A DNA stretch of 64,000 bases from Mycoplana rhizolycopersici. Its GTDB lineage: Bacteria; Pseudomonadota; Alphaproteobacteria; Rhizobiales; Rhizobiaceae. Where the stretch lies: positions 26,943 through 90,942 of the forward strand of contig NZ_JABXYK010000017.1 of the NCBI RefSeq assembly GCF_013378445.1. The letters run 5' to 3'. Shown piece by piece: positions 59,130-64,000 of this stretch (positions are counted from its first letter, which is position 1; each line of letters begins with the position of its first letter). The translations under genes were made by a program, and so were the position numbers. The notes below the pieces were generated by a model. The model did no database searches. It saw only the letters and a program-made list of their open reading frames with translations, and was not told the DNA's origin.

Positions 59130-59693
59130 ATGGACCAGCGAAAACTGCTGCAACTTAACGTACTGCGGAACGCACTCTATCATGCCGGCCAGCGGCGTCG
59201 GTACGAGAGGCTGACGCGCTGGTCCAACTTCCTTGTCATCATCCTGGGCGCGAGCGCTATGGGAGATGTCGCCCGCCTTGCAGGTTTCGCAGGGTCGGCT
59301 CCGGTGTTGGGGGCAGCAACTGCGGTCCTGGGCGCCCTGCAACTCGTGCTGGATTTCGGCGGAAGGGCCCGCGACCATCAGGTTTTGCAGCGCGACTACT
59401 ACAACCTGTTGGCGGACATCGACGAGAGACCGGATGCTGTCGGACCCGAACTGGGCCGGTTTGCGGCCGCAATGACGCGCATCGCCGCCAGTGAACCGCC
59501 GACGCTGCGCGCCCTCGATGCCAAAGCCTACAACGATGCCCTTTCCGGCCTCGGCCATTGGGACCAGCAGGAAAGGCTCTACATCCCCTTTTGGCAGAAG
59601 GTTGTAGGTCGCTTCTATGCGTTCGATGGCTACGATTACAAAACGCTCAGGGAGGTCGAGGACAGTAAGCGCCTGCCTGCGCCGGTCGAATAG
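59130..59693 (+). CDS. SLATT-like two-helix membrane protein
   Basis: A 187-residue protein with a helical, basic N-terminus, two membrane helices close together (residues ~33-53 and ~56-75) and a long soluble tail. The block after the helices (RDHQVLQRDYYNLLADID) resembles the SLATT fold, a group of two-helix effectors often tied to phage defence. Assignment is by pattern only. It sits in the opposite direction to the int operon and between it and the repressor, a typical place for lysogenic-conversion genes. A long reading frame on the other strand overlaps it but has no motif support. Confidence 0.6.
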   Translation: MDQRKLLQLNVLRNALYHAGQRRRYERLTRWSNFLVIILGASAMGDVARLAGFAGSAPVLGAATAVLGALQLVLDFGGRARDHQVLQRDYYNLLADIDERPDAVGPELGRFAAAMTRIAASEPPTLRALDAKAYNDALSGLGHWDQQERLYIPFWQKVVGRFYAFDGYDYKTLREVEDSKRLPAPVE

Positions 59694-59830
59694 GCCGGGG
59701 GCACCGTCACGCTCCGTCTTTTCCAGAATCCACGACATTCATCGTTCTCCAATGCGAGCCGGGAAGCTGGGCCGCCGCCTTGGGAGGAGGAGGAGCCGCG
59801 GCCCTGTTCGCGGTCTGAACGATGCAATGA

Positions 59831-59847
59831 GTTGCATAAGATGCAAC
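59831..59847. promoter_or_regulatory. Prophage operator O1
   Basis: GTTGCATAAGATGCAAC, a perfect inverted repeat with 7-bp arms and a 3-base spacer. It matches O2 and O3 apart from the arm centres. Confidence 0.75.
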
Positions 59848-59864
59848 ATAGGTCAATTTAAAAA

Positions 59865-59881
59865 GTTGCAACTTATGCAAC
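59865..59881. promoter_or_regulatory. Prophage operator O2
   Basis: GTTGCAACTTATGCAAC, identical to O3 including the flanking AAA and T, 17 bases from O1. Confidence 0.78.
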
Positions 59882-59963
59882 TTTGCTGTTGCACAGTACG
59901 CCTGATTGATCTTTCGCAGAGGTGTGGCGGCGGATTACGTTATGTGAGGATAAGTGGGTCGGC

Positions 59964-60308
59964 TCAATCGTTTGTGCCGGTCTTCCCAAGGTCTTTGAAA
60001 AGCACCTTCAGCATTTCAATCGCCTGTTCTCGCTGAGCTTCGCTCTTGTCTCTGAAGAATCGAGCGAGCCAATCTTCTTCTGGATCGCGAAAAAGACCGT
60101 GAATATCCGTGCCAAATAGCGCTGCAAGACGCTCAAGGTAGTCTGGCTTAGGTAAAACCCCGCTCCACCAGCGCGATACCAGGCTCTTGTCGGCGCCCAC
60201 CTCGCGCGCGACATCGCTCTGGGAGAGGTTCCGCTTCGCGGCCCACTCTGGGATGAAGTGGAAGCGCACCGGGGTTTTGTCTGAGTGAATCTGCGAGACG
60301 TTGCTCAT
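59964..60308 (-). CDS. Prophage repressor, CI-like, without peptidase domain
   Basis: A 114-residue protein with a Cro/CI helix-turn-helix (residues ~20-70, QSDVAREVGADKSLVSRWWSG) and a helical C-terminal region (AQREQAIEMLKVLFKDLG) for dimer formation. It lacks the S24 autocleavage domain, so RecA-driven self-cleavage is not expected; induction would need an antirepressor or other signal. Operators lie on both sides: O3 in its own promoter region, O1/O2 beyond its 3' end. Confidence 0.82.
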   Translation of the reverse strand: MSNVSQIHSDKTPVRFHFIPEWAAKRNLSQSDVAREVGADKSLVSRWWSGVLPKPDYLERLAALFGTDIHGLFRDPEEDWLARFFRDKSEAQREQAIEMLKVLFKDLGKTGTND

Positions 60309-60404
60309 TGCGCAACTCTACCGCAGGCCATGTTGGAGAGCGTTATGATGGCGTGCAACAAGGTGACTTGAAAAAAGTTGCAACTTATGCAACTCGTATG
60401 ATCC
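60309..60404. promoter_or_regulatory. Divergent repressor/Cro promoter region
   Basis: A 96-base gap between the leftward repressor and rightward Cro-like genes. It holds operator O3 and a TTGAAA hexamer at 60369-60374 immediately left of it. I cannot assign -10 boxes with confidence. Confidence 0.6.
60377..60393. promoter_or_regulatory. Prophage operator O3
   Basis: GTTGCAACTTATGCAAC, identical to O2, 11 bases before the Cro-like start. Occupancy here should block rightward early transcription. Confidence 0.78.
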
Positions 60405-60629
60405 ATGAGAGCTGAATCCGAGATCGCGAAATTCCGTACGCGCAACGACCAAATGAGTCTTGAGGCGTTTGGCCAACTGTTCACGCCGCCGGTGGATAAG
60501 TCGACTGTATTGCGCTGGGAACGGGGCCAGATCACTCCTCGTCGCGCAATCGAGGTGGAGCGGATAACTGGCATCGCGCGAAATCTTCTTTTGCCTGAAG
60601 TGTTTACTACCCCGGAGACCGCCGAATGA
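60405..60629 (+). CDS. Cro-like DNA-binding protein
   Basis: A 74-residue helix-turn-helix protein (MSLEAFGQLFTPPVDKSTVLRWERG; then ITPRRAIEVERITGI) resembling the YdaS/Cro group. It is divergent from the repressor and is the first gene of the rightward early region. Its start is 11 bases after operator O3, so it is probably repressed in the lysogen. Confidence 0.83.
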   Translation: MRAESEIAKFRTRNDQMSLEAFGQLFTPPVDKSTVLRWERGQITPRRAIEVERITGIARNLLLPEVFTTPETAE

Positions 60630-60990
60630 AAGCGGCCCTCTCGCACGTCTCATTTCTGCAAGGCGGAGTTCCCCTCTGGAGCACTCCTCCCAGCCGCCTT
60701 GCATCTTCGTGCCGGAGCTGGCGGGCGTTGCCTGCCGCTCCGGCGCATCTTTCCCGTTTTCATCGTTCCCCACGCTGCGCGAACCTCCCTGCCGCGCGGC
60801 GGCCCCAGCCCGGCGGGCGGCGGACCAATCTGCCCGCCGGGCGCTTCCGTTTTCTCTTTCGACTGGCATGCGGGCCTCCGTGATCTGAGGCCCTGAAACT
60901 CTCACGTTCTGATCCTTCCCAAAACGGGAAAACCCCGCCGGATTTCCCGGCGCGGGAAAGCTTTTGCGCGCTCGCGCGGGAGACACTTCC
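60630..60990 (+). other. Hairpin-rich early leader, candidate structured RNA
   Basis: A 361-base stretch with no convincing gene. It contains three perfect or near-perfect hairpins: GCAAGGCGG/CCGCCTTGC (60658-60702); a 15-bp stem with one bulged T and a GTT loop (60711-60744, GCCGGAGC+GGCGGGC against GCCTGCC+GCTCCGGC); and CCCGGCGGGC/GCCCGCCGGG (60809-60841). A weaker one is at 60933-60956. The first hairpin holds GTTCCCCTCTGGAG and TCCTCCCAG, both also conserved in the AbcR RNAs. Possible roles: antitermination leader, sRNA or RNA sponge. A small frame starting at 60626 overlaps it but looks noncoding. Confidence 0.5.
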
Positions 60991-61497
60991 ATGTCCGACA
61001 CGATGACGAATGCCTGGTTTCACCGTCTGAAGGCTGCGAACCGCATGCTGATCAAGCTCAATGGCGGGATCGAGGAAAGCGCCAGGCTGGCCTCGATTTC
61101 GAAAAGCCAGATCGGCCGATGCAACTCGGCAGGCGATACCGAGCTGCTGCCGATTACCGCGACGATCCGGCTCGAGGCGGAATGCGGCGAGCCCGTCGTG
61201 ACGCGGGCGATGGCCGAACTGCACGGCTGTGCGCTGGTCAACCCCAAGGACAAGCCGGTCGATGGTCGCTGCATCATGCGCGACAATGCCGAGCTGCAGC
61301 GGCTGAACGGCGAATTTCAGGTCAGCCTTGCGAACGCATCCGCCGACCTGGTGGTGACGCCGGCCGAAGCACTCGTCTCGCTGCGGAATCTCGAACAATT
61401 GAAGCGCAAACTGCCGGACCTGGAGACAGCGCTGACGGAAATCATCGCCTCGGGCGGCGCGCGCACCGGCCTCCGCGTCGTCGGGGAGTGCGAGTGA
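60991..61497 (+). CDS. Prophage early protein, possible CII-like regulator
   Basis: A 168-residue protein. The N-terminal third looks like a helix-turn-helix (LNGGIEESARLASISKSQIGRCNS); the C-terminal part is helical with leucine heptads (LVSLRNLEQLKRKLPDLETALTEII) and may oligomerise. Position after cro suggests a CII-like activator, but I do not recognise the family. GGGAG precedes the ATG at 60991. Its stop overlaps the next start (TGATG). Confidence 0.6.
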   Translation: MSDTMTNAWFHRLKAANRMLIKLNGGIEESARLASISKSQIGRCNSAGDTELLPITATIRLEAECGEPVVTRAMAELHGCALVNPKDKPVDGRCIMRDNAELQRLNGEFQVSLANASADLVVTPAEALVSLRNLEQLKRKLPDLETALTEIIASGGARTGLRVVGECE

Positions 61498-61778
61498 TGC
61501 GGGCCGCCAGTCTGAGGATTCCCTACGCCGGCAAGGAACGGCGCGGATTTGATGCGGCGATGCGACGGGGCGGGCCGATCGGGCTTCGCGGCGTGGCGCT
61601 GCTGCGCCGCGTGCTGGCGGCAGCGGGACCTTATCGTTGTGAGCGTAATGGGGACGAGGAAATCGCGTGGCGGTGTATCGATGCCGGCTTTCTGCGCCTC
61701 GACTGCCGTGACGAGGAAATATTGCACCTGACGACCGATGGGCGCGCCTACGTCAACCGCGTGACGAGGTCGACCTGA
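61497..61778 (+). CDS. Small prophage early protein, winged-helix-like
   Basis: A 93-residue basic protein translationally coupled to the gene before it. The pattern GLRGVALLRRVLAAAGPY ... GFLRLDCRDEEILHLTTDGRAYV looks like a small winged helix and resembles the N-terminal ~65 residues of the methyltransferase fusion downstream. Function unknown. Confidence 0.55.
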   Translation: MRAASLRIPYAGKERRGFDAAMRRGGPIGLRGVALLRRVLAAAGPYRCERNGDEEIAWRCIDAGFLRLDCRDEEILHLTTDGRAYVNRVTRST

Positions 61779-61789
61779 TGGTTTGGCCT

Positions 61790-62041
61790 CTAGTGCAGCT
61801 GAACGACCAGCCGGGCTTCCTCGGCCGCGGCGATAAATGCCAGCCGCGCAGTGTCGTCGTCGACCACGTCGTCGAAGGCGTCATAGAGGACTTCCATGGC
61901 ACGGCTGTAGGCCGAACCAGCGCGCTCGGGCCAGCAATTGGAAAGAATGATGCTGGCCTCGAAGGTGTTGTGAACAACGACAAATCCGTCATCACCGAGG
62001 TCGATGGGTACCCCGCGGGGCCATTCTTCGTAAATGGTCAT
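61790..62041 (-). CDS. DUF982 protein (prophage copy)
   Basis: An 83-residue DUF982 protein, related in pattern to the chromosomal one at 12665 (the end AFIAAAEEARLVV matches AFIAAAHEAGIEI). It is the only leftward gene within the rightward early region, so it may be separately expressed in the lysogen. Function unknown. Confidence 0.75.
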   Translation of the reverse strand: MTIYEEWPRGVPIDLGDDGFVVVHNTFEASIILSNCWPERAGSAYSRAMEVLYDAFDDVVDDDTARLAFIAAAEEARLVVQLH

Positions 62042-62118
62042 CGCCGCTCTCCTGCCGGAGTAATTCCGGTCTTGCTAAAACGCGAAATGAACCGGCTTGT
62101 TCCTGCGAGGGCTGTGTG

Positions 62119-63534
62119 ATGGCGGCACTCAGCGGCGAGCAGCTTCGCATTTTGCAGGTGGCGGCGGACGAAGGAGCGTTCGTCGCCGCAAGCGTTCCCG
62201 ACAAGAACCGGATCGTTCGGCTGCACGGCATGGGGCTGGTGCAGCGCCACCCGACCGAACTTGAGCGTTGCACGATCACGGATGACGGCAGGGCGGCACT
62301 TGCGGGCGAGGGCGCGAGCGATGCTGCGGAGGGGCCGGCACGGCTGCCGCATCATCCGCTGGCCGCACTGTTCCCGATGCTCTCCGATGACGAGGTACGG
62401 CGGCTTTCCGACGATATCGCTACGCGCGGACAGGAAGAGCCCGTCTGGCTTCTCGACGGCAAGATCCTTGACGGCCGGAACCGCGCGGCGGCGTGCGCCC
62501 TGCTCGGCATCGATGCGTGGACCAAGGAATACGAGGGGAATGATCCGCTCGGCTTTGTCCTGTCGCTGAATCTTCACCGCAGGCATCTCAGCGAGAGCCA
62601 GCGCGCGATGGTGGCGGCGCGCGTCGTGGACTGGGAACGTGGCATGAACCAGAACACGGCCGGGCCTGCAAATTTGCAGACCCGCGAGGCGGCGCGCCGG
62701 TTGTCGATTTCGGAACGCGCTGTCGCCGCTGCCAAGCGGGTCCGCGACAATGGCATCGAAGCGCTTTCCGATGCCATCCGCGACGGGCGGGTATCGGTTC
62801 ATGCCGGTGAGGCGATCAGCCACCTGGAGCGCGAGGAGCAGGAACGGGTTCTGCGAGAGGAAGAAAAGAAGATCGTCCAGCTTTCCAAGGAAATCCGGGC
62901 GAAGCGGGCGAAGATGCGCCATGAGGGGCGTTTGCGGCACATGGCGCTGGTCGCCACCGCCGGGCAGCGAACCGCCGGCGAGGTCTCGCAGAAGTATCCC
63001 GTCATCTATGCCGATCCGCCCTGGCAGTTCGCCGTGCGCTCGGAAGTCACCGGGCGCGAGAAGAGCGCGGAGAACCACTATCCGACCATGCCGACAGACG
63101 ACATCTGCCAGCTGTTCGACAAGATCGGATCGCCGGCAGGGCGGGACGCCGTGCTCTTCCTTTGGGCGACGAACCCGATGCTGCCGGATGCGCTGCGCGT
63201 CATGGCCGCTTGGGGCTTTTCCTATGTGCATCACTGGATCTGGGACAAGCAGGTGGCCGGTACCGGCTACTGGGGGCGAGACCGGCACGAGCTGCTTCTG
63301 ATCGGCCGTCGCGGCGAAGTGCCGGCGCCGCTGCCCGGCTCACAGCCGGAGACGGTCTATTCCGAACAAAAGGGGCGGCACTCAGCCAAGCCCGATTTCT
63401 ACGCAGAGACAATCGAGCGGCTTTATCCGGGCGTGCCCCGGCTGGAGCTGTTCTGCCGCGCGCCTCGCCCTGGCTGGGATGCGTGGGGATATGAAGCGGC
63501 GAAGCCGGAAAGCGAGGACAATCATGAAGCTTGA
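62119..63534 (+). CDS. wHTH-ParB-MT-A70 fusion: phage adenine DNA methyltransferase
   Basis: A 471-residue fusion of three parts. Residues ~1-65 are a winged helix; ~75-150 a ParB/Sulfiredoxin-like domain (LLDGKILDGRNRAAACALLG); ~150-250 a ParB-type helix-turn-helix (LNLHRRHLSESQRAMVAARV; REAARRLSISERAVAAAKRV). Residues ~290-455 are an MT-A70 N6-adenine methyltransferase with the catalytic D299-P-P-W and HHWIWDKQ. It probably methylates phage DNA at a site chosen by the ParB part, protecting against host restriction, or works as an orphan regulator. ATG 62119 follows GAGGG. Confidence 0.85.
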   Translation: MAALSGEQLRILQVAADEGAFVAASVPDKNRIVRLHGMGLVQRHPTELERCTITDDGRAALAGEGASDAAEGPARLPHHPLAALFPMLSDDEVRRLSDDIATRGQEEPVWLLDGKILDGRNRAAACALLGIDAWTKEYEGNDPLGFVLSLNLHRRHLSESQRAMVAARVVDWERGMNQNTAGPANLQTREAARRLSISERAVAAAKRVRDNGIEALSDAIRDGRVSVHAGEAISHLEREEQERVLREEEKKIVQLSKEIRAKRAKMRHEGRLRHMALVATAGQRTAGEVSQKYPVIYADPPWQFAVRSEVTGREKSAENHYPTMPTDDICQLFDKIGSPAGRDAVLFLWATNPMLPDALRVMAAWGFSYVHHWIWDKQVAGTGYWGRDRHELLLIGRRGEVPAPLPGSQPETVYSEQKGRHSAKPDFYAETIERLYPGVPRLELFCRAPRPGWDAWGYEAAKPESEDNHEA

Positions 63535-63750
63535 AACGACTGCTGCCAGCCTCAAGACGGCGCTGGTCATGGCAGGGCATGTGGTGGAGCGCCGCACGAC
63601 CATTGCGGTGCTTTCGATGGTCAAGATCGATGGCAACGTGATGACGGCCACGGATCTCGATACCGAACTTTCGGTCACTGTCCCGGTGAATAGCGCGGAG
63701 GGTGCGATCTGCGTCCCTCACGCCCTCCTGCTGGCGCTGGTAAAGAACCT
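63524..63750 (+). pseudogene. Beta sliding clamp-like protein, N-terminal fragment
   Basis: The first ~75 residues match the N-terminal domain of DnaN-type clamps (LKTALVMAGHVVERRTTIAVLSMVKI, ATDLDTELSVTVPV, ICVPHALLLALVKNL). Homology then stops at a junction near 63750, where the sequence continues as endolysin in another frame. The clamp frame stays open to the window end but encodes a basic, unrelated tail. The ATG overlaps the methyltransferase end by 11 bases. It cannot form a full clamp (three domains, ~370 residues). Confidence 0.7.
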
Positions 63751-63753
63751 TCC

Positions 63754-63861
63754 GCCACCGACTGGACGAACGCCAGACGAATCATCAACGGGCTCGATCG
63801 CGCCGACGATATCGCCGGTTACGCGAAGAAATTCCACGCGGTCATTCTCGCGGCCTCCTAA
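63754..63861 (+). pseudogene. Endolysin, C-terminal fragment (GH19/lysozyme-like)
   Basis: The last ~35 residues of a phage muralytic enzyme (ATDWTNARRIINGLDRADDI...), a pattern seen at the C-terminus of GH19-type endolysins. The whole catalytic part is missing. It begins within a few bases of the clamp-like gene's break and lies in the +2 frame relative to it. Confidence 0.6.
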
Positions 63862-63878
63862 GCTCGAAAGGAAACCAC

Positions 63879-64000
63879 ATGCAGAAGATCTCGAAAGCCA
63901 TCGCAGCCGCAGCCGGCGGCGCTGCAACCGGCACCATCGGTCTACCGTTCATGCCGGAAGGGACGCCCTGGTACGGCTACCTCGCGCTCTATGCCATCAC
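63879..64000 (+). CDS. Holin-like small membrane protein, 3' end cut off
   Basis: Starts MQKISKAIAAAAGGAATGTI and continues into a hydrophobic, glycine-rich stretch; 40 residues are visible before the window ends. AAAGGA precedes the ATG. Its position next to an endolysin suggests a holin or lysis-accessory protein. Confidence 0.5.
   Translation, partial: MQKISKAIAAAAGGAATGTIGLPFMPEGTPWYGYLALYAI

Larger units (their letters stand above)
59694..59963. promoter_or_regulatory. Left operator region of the prophage
   Basis: No gene. Two repressor operators lie here (59831-59847 and 59865-59881, see separate entries), with an extra ATGCAA half-site just left of them and a TTGCAC half-site at ~59889. 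TTGACC at 59850-59855 on the minus strand may be a -35 box for a leftward promoter toward the int operon. Confidence 0.5.
56140..64000. mobile_element. Prophage (left end to beyond the window)
   Basis: A lambdoid-style layout starts at the tRNA 3' end: integrase, excisionase-like gene, small unknown genes, cargo pair, repressor/Cro region with operators, early genes, DNA methyltransferase, then lysis genes. No packaging, capsid or tail gene is seen before the lysis genes, and a clamp-like gene is fused to an endolysin tail at about 63750, so a large internal deletion is likely. The right end is outside the window. Confidence 0.85.

Noticed and set aside
58797..59738. A 313-residue minus-strand frame over the SLATT-like gene
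   Set aside because: No recognisable domain. The plus strand has two good ribosome binding sites, membrane helices and a plausible fold. A leftward transcript may still cross it.
60626..60883. An 85-residue plus frame overlapping the Cro stop by ATGA
   Set aside because: The ATGA overlap is tempting, but the protein is Arg/Pro/Ser-rich without pattern and follows strong RNA hairpins; more likely noncoding leader.
60318..61001. A 227-residue minus-strand frame over the Cro gene and leader
   Set aside because: Arg/Gly/Ala-rich composition from hairpin-forming sequence, and it contradicts the clear Cro-like gene.

Overview
This window is about 64 kb of high-GC chromosome from a member of the Rhizobiaceae, close to Sinorhizobium/Ensifer, Rhizobium or Shinella. 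The evidence is gene order as much as gene content. An arsR-type gene, two tandem AbcR-type small RNAs, a LysR gene (lsrB), trxB and an Lrp gene lie in the order I recall from S. meliloti. greA-lpsB and dnaG/kbl/tdh/rpoD(sigA) blocks are also present, and there are rhizobial RIME-like palindromic repeats.

Layout. 1-14.2 kb: the 3' end of aatA, a MarR-GNAT fusion, a Ca2+/H+ antiporter, a secreted lytic transglycosylase, an arsR/Old Yellow Enzyme pair, the AbcR RNAs, lsrB-trxB, lrp with an unknown gene, lpsB-greA, and an unknown secreted protein. 14.3-28.7 kb: an MFS pump, carB, a zinc metallopeptidase, a cytosolic tandem-PAS chemoreceptor, an aldo/keto reductase with a divergent LysR gene, a MATE pump, carA and a YqeY protein. 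28.8-39.6 kb: information processing (dnaG, recQ, rpoD) and threonine catabolism (kbl-tdh). 39.8-56 kb: mostly envelope, secretion and signalling genes (a DUF1254 protein, an RTX-GH16 glycanase, a DUF930 protein, a LivK-type binding protein, a membrane alpha/beta hydrolase, an SLT lipoprotein, a CHASE2 cyclase facing a FecR-domain protein) plus small enzymes.

56.07-64 kb: a prophage integrated at the 3' end of a CAU tRNA gene (probably tRNA-Ile2). Next to the tRNA are three GGTTAGCCA repeats (possible integrase arm sites). A leftward, translationally coupled operon follows: two tiny membrane proteins, an unknown protein, an excisionase-like protein and the integrase. A rightward cargo pair (a Gly/Pro-rich mini-protein and a SLATT-like two-helix membrane protein) comes next. 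The immunity region has a short CI-like repressor without a peptidase domain, a Cro-like protein and three near-identical operators. Then come a hairpin-rich leader, two small early genes, a DUF982 gene and a wHTH-ParB-MT-A70 methyltransferase fusion. A beta-clamp-like gene then breaks off abruptly into the last codons of an endolysin, followed by a holin-like gene. That junction suggests loss of most replication and structural genes, so this is probably a defective prophage.

The points most worth a second look are the SLATT-like cargo between int/xis and the repressor, the operator clusters on both sides of the repressor gene, the clamp-endolysin junction, and a prophage leader hairpin that carries two sequence blocks also conserved in the host AbcR RNAs of this same window.
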